The notes under the pieces are model-generated. The model was not told the origin of the DNA. It saw only the letters and a list, made by a program, of their open reading frames with translations, and did not search any database. A stretch of 5,374 nucleotides of DNA, taken from assembly GCA_027083915.1 (NCBI GenBank), contig JALWML010000211.1:1-5374 (forward strand), written 5' to 3'. This document shows positions 1-5,374 of this stretch, in pieces. The DNA is from Lysobacterales bacterium (lineage in GTDB: Bacteria > Pseudomonadota > Gammaproteobacteria > Xanthomonadales > Marinicellaceae). Position 1 is the first letter of the stretch. The number at the start of each line of letters is the position of its first letter. The translations under genes were made by a program, and so were the position numbers.

Positions 1-808
1 CTCGAAAATATTGTCCTCCTGTCATTTGGGCTATTTTTCTTAATGTTGCTTCATCTAAGTCCAATGATGGATTAACTCGTCTATTACCAAATATGGTGCG
101 GCGATACACTTCATCTGCACCAATACCGATAGTGTAAATCTTTAAACCTTCTTTTTGCGCTAATTCAGCGGCTTTCAATGGTTGTATCTCACCGGCTGTG
201 TTTTGTCCATCGGTTAATAGAATTAAAATACGATTATTGTCGGTTGTTTTACGCACGCGTTTAACAGCCAACCCAATAGCATCTCCGATAGCCGTTGCTT
301 TTCCCGCAATACCTATGATGGATTCATCGAGTAAAGTTTTGACTGTTTTTCTATCAAAACTCAGTGGTGTTTGTAGATAAGCTTGTTGCCCGAATAGAAT
401 CAATCCAATTCGGTCACCCTTTCTTCGTTCGATAAAATCACCTGCCACATACTTAATCATGGTTAATCTATCGACTTCACGACCATTAATTTTCATGTCT
501 TTTTCTTGCATAGAACCAGAAACATCAACAGCCATCATTAAATCACGCCCTTCAACCGGCAAAGCAATAGCATCACCAACCCATACAGGTTTTGCCGCTG
601 CTACCAACAACAATAACCAAGCAATAATAGCTAATAATTTTAACCACCATTTGGTTTGTTGATTAATACTGGATAAAGATTGCCAAAAATGATTGAAAAA
701 TGGCACCTTCACCGTGGTTATACTGGCTTGTTTAACCGCAGGCAGCAACCACACCAAAAGTGGTAGTGGCAATAATAAAAACACCCATATCCATAGAAAC
801 TCTAACAT
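1..808 (-). CDS. batA: BatA-like inner-membrane VWA-domain protein (3' end beyond window)
   Basis: The visible 269 residues begin MLEFLWIW. They contain two hydrophobic segments (about residues 4-22 and 54-72) and then a von Willebrand factor A domain from about residue 88. The metal-ion-dependent adhesion site is intact: D95-V-S97-G-S99, T172 and the T199-D200-G201 loop. This is the layout of BatA proteins, which usually run to about 310-340 residues and end in another membrane helix, so roughly the last 50-70 residues are missing past base 1. The start codon shares one base with the stop of the DUF4381 gene (TAATG). An AAGGAG ribosome site lies at 822-817, 8 bases upstream. It is the fourth gene of the moxR operon. 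In this family the VWA domain is expected to face the periplasm and act as a binding scaffold working with MoxR. A BatB-like VWA/TPR gene would be expected next, outside the window. The family call is firm; the cellular role is inferred. Confidence 0.9.
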   Translation of the reverse strand, partial: MLEFLWIWVFLLLPLPLLVWLLPAVKQASITTVKVPFFNHFWQSLSSINQQTKWWLKLLAIIAWLLLLVAAAKPVWVGDAIALPVEGRDLMMAVDVSGSMQEKDMKINGREVDRLTMIKYVAGDFIERRKGDRIGLILFGQQAYLQTPLSFDRKTVKTLLDESIIGIAGKATAIGDAIGLAVKRVRKTTDNNRILILLTDGQNTAGEIQPLKAAELAQKEGLKIYTIGIGADEVYRRTIFGNRRVNPSLDLDEATLRKIAQMTGGQYFR

Positions 809-1302
809 TATTTTTGCTCCTTTTGCTTCATGGCAGCAGGAAAATAATTTCTTACTGCTACAATAAGACTAGGGACATCAAAATCAGGTGATTGAATGTA
901 TTGGGCTTGCGTCAATGGTACAGTAAACTGACTAAATATATCTCCATCAGTTTTACTGTTTAAGTAATCAATCCACTGTTGTCCTGTTAAGGATGTCGCT
1001 GCTGAATCTTTAAGTACAAAACGCACAAATCGTTTGAGTAAATCAGAAACTGCCACGGCTAATTTATGTTTATCTTTATTTGTACGGTACTCATCATGAA
1101 TTGCTGTTAATTGCTGTTGCAATAAGGCAATAAGTTGTTTTTTCTTGTGTTGCTTTTTCCAATACTTATACAAAAAATAAGTTGCTATCAATGCCAAAAC
1201 AATCAAAACCCACCAACCAGGAGCTAGTGGCCATATACTAGGCGCATCTGGCATGTGAATATCGCGTAATTGCAATTGTTGTTGTGCTGCCGTTTTATCC
1301 AT
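808..1302 (-). CDS. DUF4381 single-pass membrane protein of the moxR/bat operon
   Basis: The product is 164 residues starting MDKTAAQQQ. Near the N-terminus is the characteristic stretch L12-R-D-I-H, then W24-P-L-A-P-G-W-W, leading into one transmembrane helix (about 29-46). A very basic juxtamembrane patch (KKQHKKK, about 49-55) follows, and a soluble C-terminal part carries L105-T-G-Q-Q-W. This matches the DUF4381 family, which recurs between the DUF58 and VWA genes in proteobacterial Bat-type operons. The open frame extends upstream to an ATG at 1329, but I chose the ATG at 1302. It overlaps the DUF58 stop as TAATG, the same geometry as the next junction, and has a GGAGG site at 1318-1314. 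The in-frame ATG at 1320 runs directly into that GGAGG, so it is unlikely to be the start. Biochemical function is unknown; a membrane adaptor for the complex is a guess. Confidence 0.88.
   Translation of the reverse strand: MDKTAAQQQLQLRDIHMPDAPSIWPLAPGWWVLIVLALIATYFLYKYWKKQHKKKQLIALLQQQLTAIHDEYRTNKDKHKLAVAVSDLLKRFVRFVLKDSAATSLTGQQWIDYLNSKTDGDIFSQFTVPLTQAQYIQSPDFDVPSLIVAVRNYFPAAMKQKEQK
817..822 (-). promoter_or_regulatory. Ribosome binding site of the batA-like gene
   Basis: AAGGAG on the minus strand lies inside the end of the DUF4381 gene, 8 bases before the ATG at 808. It supports that start and reinitiation across the TAATG overlap. Confidence 0.75.
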
Positions 1303-2234
1303 TACAGTGCTTTCCTCCATGAAGACCACGCAGCACTTGGTGATTTAAGACCTTGTTTAATTTTTTCTTCCAATTTATCATCAGTCATGACCGGAATTAC
1401 TGGTACGCCTGATTTTTGAATATTTTCATAAATGTTTTCTAAATGCTGATTCTGTTTTTGTTGCATGCTTTTCTTTTCAGATTCTTTTGCGCTATTAAAC
1501 ACAACGATTTTATCTTGATTTTGAATACCATAAACCGCAGGCAAAGGAGTACTGACTTCAAATTGGTCAGAAATAAACAAAGACAAAATGTCATTATGTT
1601 TACTTAATTGTATTAAGTGCCTTTTAACATCCTTTCCTAAATGGTAAAAATCACTAACAACAATGACTAACGAGCCAGGACGAATAATCGTACGCAAACG
1701 TTGTAGGGCTTCTTCTAATGGCGTAACATTGTCTGCTTCATGATTAGATGATTGCACCAAATGAGCAATTAAACGCATCATTCCGCGCTTGCCGCCGACA
1801 GGTTTTTCATGGTGAATTCCATTTTTACCATAACTCATCACACCGACTCTATCGCCATTTTTTACTGCTGCCCATGCTAATAAAGAAGCAGCCTTTGCAG
1901 CAGTAACAGATTTAAACTCTTTTCGCGTACCAAAGGACATAGATACATTTGTATCCATTATAATATGAATCGGTCTTTCGCGTTCTTCTTGAAACAACTT
2001 AGTATGAGCTGTACCAGTTCGTGCGGTCACTAACCAATCCATATTTCGAATATCATCACCCGCTTGATAGACACGAGACTCTTGGTAGTCCATTCCTCGT
2101 CCACGAAAACGCGAGTCATGCAAGCCCGAAATCGCAGAAGTTGCCTTCTTACGACTCGAGAGTGACAAGGTTTTTGCATAAGACTGCTGTTCAACCAACG
2201 CCTTAGTTGTGACTTGTGTAGCTGAGTTCATCAT
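1302..2234 (-). CDS. DUF58 domain protein (VWA-like, MoxR partner)
   Basis: The product is 310 residues with no membrane segment, so it is probably cytoplasmic. The DUF58 signature is clear: R44-G-R-G-M-D-Y-Q-E-S-R-V-Y-Q-A-G-D-D at 44-61, then I62-R-N-M-D-W and A71-R at 62-72, and E83-E-R-E-R-P. A VWA-like fold follows, with I91-I-M-D94-T-N96-V-S98-M, F101-G-T-R, G127-D-R-V-G and V193-S-D195-F. The first metal-site motif reads DxNxS rather than DxSxS. As I recall, gammaproteobacterial DUF58 proteins often deviate at this motif, so metal binding may be altered or absent. The start is placed at 2234, directly after the moxR stop (TAA|ATG, no gap). A second ATG follows at 2231. No good Shine-Dalgarno is visible, so translation probably depends on coupling to moxR. 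Genetic linkage to MoxR ATPases is the main clue to its role. It is presumably a substrate or partner protein; no reaction is known. Confidence 0.93.
   Translation of the reverse strand: MMNSATQVTTKALVEQQSYAKTLSLSSRKKATSAISGLHDSRFRGRGMDYQESRVYQAGDDIRNMDWLVTARTGTAHTKLFQEERERPIHIIMDTNVSMSFGTRKEFKSVTAAKAASLLAWAAVKNGDRVGVMSYGKNGIHHEKPVGGKRGMMRLIAHLVQSSNHEADNVTPLEEALQRLRTIIRPGSLVIVVSDFYHLGKDVKRHLIQLSKHNDILSLFISDQFEVSTPLPAVYGIQNQDKIVVFNSAKESEKKSMQQKQNQHLENIYENIQKSGVPVIPVMTDDKLEEKIKQGLKSPSAAWSSWRKAL
1314..1318 (-). promoter_or_regulatory. Ribosome binding site deciding the DUF4381 start
   Basis: GGAGG on the minus strand lies within the last codons of the DUF58 gene, 11 bases before the ATG at 1302. 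It overlaps the alternative ATG at 1320, which argues for the downstream start. Confidence 0.65.
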
Positions 2235-3239
2235 TTAAACGATAGGTACCACTCGAAGTAATCGATCAATAATATCATCAGGTGTAACACCTTCTACTTC
2301 TGCTTCAAAGCTTAAAATCAGACGATGACGTAAAACATCATGAATAACAGCATGAATATCTTCCGGCAACAAATGATCTCGCCCTCGTAGAAAAGCATGA
2401 GCTCGCGCACATCTATCCAATGCAATAGTCGCACGTGGTGAACCACCATAATTTATCATCTCTGCTAATTGTTTGTCGTATTTTGCAGGATTACGAGTAG
2501 CTAGAATGAGCTCAACCATGTAATTTTCTAAGTTTTCTGCAACATAAAGATTTAACACGTGTTGTTGAGCAGCAAAAACCACTTCTTGGGTTAAAAATAC
2601 AGAATCTTTTGCTGGCTTTTCATAACCATCCATATCACGATTTTGAGCCAACTTTAGAATATCTTTTTCAGTTTCTGCATCAGGATAATCAATGGCGACA
2701 TGCATTTGGAATCTATCCAATTGTGCTTCTGGCAAGGGATAAGTTCCCTCTTGTTCAATGGGGTTTTGAGTCGCCATAACTAAAAACAATTTAGGCAATG
2801 GATAAGTTGTGCTACCTATTGTAATCTGTTGTTCTCCCATTGCTTCCAATAATGCTGATTGTACTTTAGCTGGAGCTCTATTAACTTCATCGGCTAAGAT
2901 TAGATTATGGAATAACGGGCCTTTTTGAAATTCAAACTCACCTGTTTGTGCGCGGTAAATTTCAGTTCCAGTTAAATCAGAAGGTAATAAATCTGGTGTA
3001 AACTGAATGCGTTTAAAGTCACCTTCAAGCCTATCTGCCAATGCTTTAATTGCCGTAGTTTTTGCTAAACCTGGAGCTCCTTCAACCAACAAGTGCCCAT
3101 GAGACAATAATGCCATTAGCAACCTATCGACAAGCTTGGCTTGTCCAAAGATTTCTTGGGATAATGATGCACTTACTTTTTGAAAGATTTGTGCAGTTTG
3201 TGTTATGTTATTTTCTGAATTATTTTTATCCATATTCAT
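2235..3239 (-). CDS. moxR: MoxR-family AAA+ ATPase
   Basis: The 334-residue product is of normal MoxR length, with all ATPase elements present. Walker A is G54-A-P-G-L-A-K60-T61-T62. Walker B is L113-I-L-A-D117-E118. Sensor 1 is in A156-T-Q-N159-P. A likely arginine finger is R176 in L169-P-E-A-Q-L-D-R-F. Sensor 2 is R269 in G265-G-S-P-R-A. MoxR proteins are hexameric, ATP-driven chaperone-like machines of the cytoplasm. They act on VWA-domain partners encoded next door, as here, and have been tied to enzyme maturation, stress tolerance and envelope integrity. It is the first gene of the operon, about 30 bases after a good promoter. An alternative start is the ATG at 3233, which would place the weak AAGCAG site (3245-3240) 6 bases upstream; with the 3239 start that site abuts the ATG. 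Family assignment is secure; its substrate in this organism is unknown. Confidence 0.96.
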   Translation of the reverse strand: MNMDKNNSENNITQTAQIFQKVSASLSQEIFGQAKLVDRLLMALLSHGHLLVEGAPGLAKTTAIKALADRLEGDFKRIQFTPDLLPSDLTGTEIYRAQTGEFEFQKGPLFHNLILADEVNRAPAKVQSALLEAMGEQQITIGSTTYPLPKLFLVMATQNPIEQEGTYPLPEAQLDRFQMHVAIDYPDAETEKDILKLAQNRDMDGYEKPAKDSVFLTQEVVFAAQQHVLNLYVAENLENYMVELILATRNPAKYDKQLAEMINYGGSPRATIALDRCARAHAFLRGRDHLLPEDIHAVIHDVLRHRLILSFEAEVEGVTPDDIIDRLLRVVPIV

Positions 3240-3251
3240 CTGCTTATTTTT

Positions 3252-3281
3252 TTGACCATGTTATGACAGTTGGCTTATAAT
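3252..3281 (+). promoter_or_regulatory. Promoter of the DsrE-like gene (sigma70-like)
   Basis: A -35 box TTGACC (3252-3257) and a perfect -10 box TATAAT (3276-3281) are separated by 18 bp. Transcription should start near 3288, leaving about a 30-base leader before the ATG at 3318. The -10 box sits inside the palindrome CTTAT-A-ATAAG (3274-3284) and overlaps the -10 of the divergent moxR promoter, so the two are probably mutually exclusive. Confidence 0.7.
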
Positions 3282-3284
3282 AAG
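3274..3284. repeat. AT-rich palindrome over the overlapping -10 boxes
   Basis: CTTAT-A-ATAAG is a palindrome with 5-bp arms and a single central base. It contains the -10 boxes of both divergent promoters. The symmetry may simply result from two superimposed -10 elements rather than a protein operator. Confidence 0.5.
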
Positions 3285-3305
3285 GTTCAATATTGTCGAT
3301 TTCAA
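3277..3305 (-). promoter_or_regulatory. Promoter of the moxR operon (sigma70-like)
   Basis: Reading the minus strand, a -35 box TTGAAA (3305-3300) is followed by a 17-bp spacer and a -10 box TATTAT (3282-3277). Each box is 5 of 6 to consensus. Transcription should start near 3270, giving a leader of about 30 bases before the moxR ATG at 3239. The -10 box coincides with that of the opposing promoter. Prediction is from sequence only. Confidence 0.65.
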
Positions 3306-3317
3306 GTGAGAAATATC

Positions 3318-3773
3318 ATGATTAAAAAATTAGCCTTCATACTTAGCATTGTTATTATCAATGCCTGTGCCCTGCAAACTCCCGTCATAGCTAACGATTC
3401 TACGGGAAATGATGAGTTTGAAATTCACAAATTAGTTATACAAATGAATACCAGAGATCCTGAAATTCAAGCAGAAGTTTTATCTAATATTGTCAATGTT
3501 TCTAAGTATTATGGTGTTGACAATGTAGAAATTGAATTAGTTGCCTATGGCCCTGGTATATATTTTGTCACTAAACAAAGTGAATTTCGTAAACGCATTG
3601 AAAGTCTAATGATGCAAGATGTAACATTTACAGCATGCGGCGATACAATAAAAACAATTAAACGCACCAAAGGAATCGATTTAGATTTGATTGATGATGT
3701 TGTGGTGGTTAGAAATGGTGTCCCACGTATGATGGATTTACAGCAACAAGGTTACTCTTATTTAAGCCCCTAA
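3318..3773 (+). CDS. Exported DsrE/DsrF-like family protein
   Basis: The product is 151 residues from the ATG at 3318. A GTGAG ribosome site lies 7 bases upstream (3306-3310). The open frame runs back to a TTG at 3270, but that precedes the predicted transcription start and can be set aside. The N-terminus has a positive K3-K4, a hydrophobic core (5-19) and a plausible signal peptidase I site, V23-I-A25 before N26. An imperfect lipobox I14-N-A-C17 leaves lipoprotein anchoring possible. The mature part resembles the DsrE-like fold: a K38-L-V-I-Q strand, N69-V-E-I-E-L-V-A-Y-G-P-G (69-80), F104-T-A-C107-G-D-T, and a terminal G145-Y-S-Y. C107 lies where exported DsrE-like proteins of this type carry a conserved cysteine, as I recall. 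DsrE relatives handle sulfur (TusBCD, DsrEFH), but this exported branch has no settled function. It is divergent from the moxR operon and its 3' end overlaps ubiA by 12 bp. Confidence 0.85.
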   Translation: MIKKLAFILSIVIINACALQTPVIANDSTGNDEFEIHKLVIQMNTRDPEIQAEVLSNIVNVSKYYGVDNVEIELVAYGPGIYFVTKQSEFRKRIESLMMQDVTFTACGDTIKTIKRTKGIDLDLIDDVVVVRNGVPRMMDLQQQGYSYLSP

Positions 3774-4649
3774 TGATGATTTGATTGCGAAAGAAAAAAA
3801 TATGCCACAAAATAGAACCAGACCCACCCAATTGTTATTCAAAAAAGCTTTGAAATAGTTAGCAATATTGCGCGATTTTAACAGCCTATTTTGGTAGATA
3901 AAAAGTATTACGACAACAACTAAAGCTATGTAGTATGGGCTATTCATTTCAAGTTTTAGCCCCAACAAAAGCAGCACTAACATCATCATTGCTTGAATAA
4001 TCGCAATAATAATATAATCCAAATCACCAAATAATATTGCAGTGGATTTAATACCCGCTTTAAGGTCATCTTTTCTATCTACCATTGCATACATTGTGTC
4101 ATATGCTGTTGTCCAAAATATATTTGCAATAAATAACAACCACGCTTCTGGAGGTATTGAGTTCTGAATTTGGGCAAAAGCCATTGGAATAGATAAAGCA
4201 AACGAAATACCTAAATACAATTGTGGCAAATAGGTATGGCGTTTCATAAATGGGTAAGTGATAGCAAAAAATGCAGCTATAACCGCTATAATAATAGCTA
4301 ATTTATTTAAGAAAATAAGTAATGATGCTGCCATTAATAATAACACTAGAAAAAATACTAAAGCATTTTTTACCGGCAAATCATTTACTGCTAAAGGTCT
4401 TTCTTTGGTCCGTGTTACTTTTCCATCGAAATCTTTATCAGCAATATCATTAACCACACAGCCTGCAGAACGCATGAGGAAAACACCTAAACCAAAAATC
4501 AACAAATACTTAAAGGGAGGTACACCATGTGCTGCAATCCACAAACCCCACAAAGTTGGCCACAGTAAAAGCAGCGTTCCAATCGGTCGATCAAATCGAA
4601 TAAGCTGTAAATAAGGAGTTATGGTTTTACTAATGTTTGTAACTGGCAT
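3762..4649 (-). CDS. ubiA: 4-hydroxybenzoate polyprenyltransferase UbiA
   Basis: UbiA attaches the polyprenyl tail to 4-hydroxybenzoate, an early committed step of ubiquinone synthesis, in the inner membrane. The product is 295 residues, about the length of E. coli UbiA. The N-terminal R18-F-D-R-P-I-G-T-L is typical. The first Asp-rich motif is N67-D68-I-A-D71-K-D-F-D75, followed by R80-T-K-E-R-P-L. The second is Y183-D-T-M-Y-A-M-V-D191-R-K-D194-D195, followed by G199-I-K-S-T-A. These aspartates bind the Mg2+-diphosphate of the prenyl donor. Many hydrophobic helices fill the rest. No chorismate lyase gene (ubiC), a frequent upstream partner, is adjacent. There is no clear Shine-Dalgarno before the ATG. 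The stop overlaps the convergent DsrE-like gene by 12 bp, leaving no room for a terminator between them. Identification is confident. Confidence 0.96.
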   Translation of the reverse strand: MPVTNISKTITPYLQLIRFDRPIGTLLLLWPTLWGLWIAAHGVPPFKYLLIFGLGVFLMRSAGCVVNDIADKDFDGKVTRTKERPLAVNDLPVKNALVFFLVLLLMAASLLIFLNKLAIIIAVIAAFFAITYPFMKRHTYLPQLYLGISFALSIPMAFAQIQNSIPPEAWLLFIANIFWTTAYDTMYAMVDRKDDLKAGIKSTAILFGDLDYIIIAIIQAMMMLVLLLLGLKLEMNSPYYIALVVVVILFIYQNRLLKSRNIANYFKAFLNNNWVGLVLFCGIFFSFAIKSSLGA

Positions 4650-4662
4650 TTAATAAGATAAA

Positions 4663-4690
4663 TTGGTATTAATTTTTGGATTTTTATTCT
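4663..4690 (+). promoter_or_regulatory. Possible trmL promoter
   Basis: On the plus strand TTGGTA (4663-4668) and TATTCT (4685-4690) are 16 bp apart, each 4 of 6 to consensus. Transcription would start near 4697. The -10 overlaps the candidate ubiA -10 on the other strand. In AT-rich DNA such matches are common, so this is tentative. Confidence 0.25.
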
Positions 4691-4714
4691 ACCATTAGCT
4701 TACTCTAAACTGAA
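4686..4714 (-). promoter_or_regulatory. Possible ubiA promoter
   Basis: On the minus strand a -10-like TAGAAT (4691-4686) lies 17 bp from a poor -35, TTCAGT (4714-4709). The expected start near 4679 would give about a 30-base leader. The -10 is 5 of 6 to consensus; the -35 is weak. Confidence 0.3.
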
Positions 4715-4722
4715 AACAAAAT

Positions 4723-5184
4723 ATGTTTAATATTGTCTTATTTGAGCCCGAAATTCCACCCAATACGGGTAACATTATTCGTTTATGCGCCAATACAGGT
4801 GCTCAACTGCATTTGATTCATCCACTTGGATTTGAAATGGGTGAAAAAGCACTTCGACGTGCAGGACTTGATTACCACGAATATGCCCAAGTCAAAGAAT
4901 ACGCAAATTTTGCCGATTTCATCAATCAAGCACAACCTCAAAACTTATATGCACTAACAACAAAAGGTAATAAAAACTATTGTGATATTTCTTATAAAAA
5001 AGGAGATTATTTTATTTTTGGCCCTGAAACCCGTGGCATTCCTGTAGACATTCTTGATTTGGATTGCATCACAAACAAAGTATTACTGCCCATGAAAAAG
5101 GAATCTCGCAGTTTAAATCTATCTAACACGGCAGCAATTATGCTTTATGAAGCACTAAGACAAGTTGGCTTTCAAGGAATGTAG
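4723..5184 (+). CDS. trmL: tRNA (cytidine/uridine-34 2'-O)-methyltransferase TrmL
   Basis: TrmL uses S-adenosylmethionine to methylate the ribose 2'-OH of the wobble nucleotide in certain leucine tRNAs, improving codon reading. The 153-residue product is close to the E. coli enzyme (157 residues) along its whole length. It is a minimal SPOUT (trefoil-knot) protein with no extra RNA-binding domain. Visible motifs are P12-P-N-T-G-N-I-I-R20 (motif 1), R45-R-A-G-L-D-Y-H-E, F99-G-P-E-T-R104-G (motif 2, cofactor loop) and S128-R-S-L-N-L-S-N135 (motif 3, completing the knot). No strong Shine-Dalgarno precedes the ATG; the upstream stretch is A-rich. It is transcribed away from ubiA, and its stop is 8 bases from that of a convergent gene. 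Assignment is confident. Confidence 0.96.
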   Translation: MFNIVLFEPEIPPNTGNIIRLCANTGAQLHLIHPLGFEMGEKALRRAGLDYHEYAQVKEYANFADFINQAQPQNLYALTTKGNKNYCDISYKKGDYFIFGPETRGIPVDILDLDCITNKVLLPMKKESRSLNLSNTAAIMLYEALRQVGFQGM

Positions 5185-5192
5185 CTCCAAGA

Positions 5193-5374
5193 CTACCAAT
5201 AATGATTAACTGATAAGCCATAAAATGAAAAGTCTTCATTGATAAATTGACCATAAGGTGATTTTCCATCGTAGTATTCAAATAATAATTGTAAAGGTCT
5301 ATCAAAAAATCCTGTGTATTCAACACCCGCCTTAAAACTAATATTTGGATGCCAATCAGAGGCTTGCCATGATT
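5193..5374 (-). CDS. C-terminal fragment of a DUF1207-like outer-membrane protein (5' end beyond window)
   Basis: On the minus strand a frame open from the window edge ends at TAG (5195-5193) and gives 59 residues. It starts SWQASDWHPN and ends GLSVNHYW. Alternating hydrophobic/polar strands, a terminal aromatic residue (W, after Y) and F13-K-A-G-V-E-Y look like the last strands of an outer-membrane beta-barrel. The stretch L30-F-E-Y-Y-D-G-K-S-P-Y-G-Q-F (30-43) matches my memory of the C-terminus of DUF1207 proteins. Those are roughly 300-400 residue proteins of unknown function, so most of this gene lies to the right. An overlapping frame at 5138-5326 is open by chance; this frame is preferred for its protein-like composition and its stop just after trmL. 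The family call is moderately sure; outer-membrane location is inferred. Confidence 0.72.
   Translation of the reverse strand, partial: SWQASDWHPNISFKAGVEYTGFFDRPLQLLFEYYDGKSPYGQFINEDFSFYGLSVNHYW

Noticed and set aside
198..662. Two plus-strand open frames (198-380 and 459-662)
   Set aside because: Both are antisense to the VWA coding region with its intact metal-binding motifs; they are chance frames in the opposite strand.
2021..2206. 61-codon plus-strand open frame
   Set aside because: It is antisense to the conserved N-terminal DUF58 signature, and its translation looks random.
3062..3280. 72-codon plus-strand open frame
   Set aside because: It is antisense to the moxR Walker A region and runs through the predicted divergent promoters.
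3270..3317. N-terminal extension of the DsrE-like protein from a TTG at 3270
   Set aside because: It would cover the -10 box and start upstream of the predicted transcription start. The ATG at 3318 has a ribosome site and begins a proper signal peptide.
4258..4614. 118-codon open frame on the plus strand
   Set aside because: It lies antisense inside ubiA, whose protein has full-length motifs. The translation is low-complexity with no family resemblance, and there is no ribosome site.
5160..5215. Possible bidirectional terminator between trmL and the convergent gene
   Set aside because: I looked for an inverted repeat followed by a T-run on either strand and found none convincing; only 8 bases separate the stops.
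5138..5326. 62-codon minus-strand open frame
   Set aside because: It overlaps the conserved C-terminus of trmL and lies out of frame with the better-supported outer-membrane-protein fragment.
1..5374. Mobile element, CRISPR array, tRNA or riboswitch
   Set aside because: No terminal inverted repeats, transposase motifs, regularly spaced repeats or cloverleaf-like segments were seen. The window is nearly filled by ordinary genes.

Overview
The window looks like chromosomal DNA from a low-GC gammaproteobacterium (roughly 35-40% GC by eye). Three things point there. The gene order moxR - DUF58 - DUF4381 - VWA is the usual proteobacterial 'Bat-type' arrangement. The TrmL protein is close to the E. 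coli type along its whole length as I remember it. UbiA, for ubiquinone synthesis, has the standard proteobacterial length and motifs. Genus cannot be fixed from this sequence; marine sulfur-oxidiser or Legionella-like lineages are possible, but that is a guess. I see no mobile element, CRISPR array, tRNA or rRNA. Coding density is very high.

Layout. Bases 1-3239, minus strand, hold a four-gene operon read right to left: moxR AAA+ ATPase (2235-3239), DUF58 protein (1302-2234), DUF4381 membrane protein (808-1302) and a BatA-like membrane VWA protein (1-808, cut by the window edge). The junctions are TAA|ATG, then TAATG, then TAATG, so the genes are almost certainly co-transcribed and translationally coupled. 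In the Bat/MoxR model the ATPase works with VWA-type metal-binding scaffold proteins at the inner membrane in envelope or stress-related protein maturation. The exact job here is unknown.

Bases 3240-3317 are a short divergent intergenic region with a good sigma70-type promoter on each strand. The two -10 boxes overlap at an AT-rich palindrome. The plus-strand promoter drives a secreted DsrE-like protein (3318-3773). That gene ends tail-to-tail with ubiA (3762-4649, minus) with a 12-bp overlap. A second divergent region (4650-4722) separates ubiA from trmL (4723-5184, plus), which encodes a tRNA wobble-base 2'-O-methyltransferase. Eight bases after trmL lies the stop codon of a convergent minus-strand gene (5193-5374). 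Only its last 59 codons are present, and they resemble the C-terminus of a DUF1207-type outer-membrane protein.

Nothing here is clearly a new system. The most interesting points are the back-to-back promoters linking the moxR operon to an exported DsrE-like protein, and the fragment at the right edge, which is easy to miss. Several start codons need correcting from the longest open frame.
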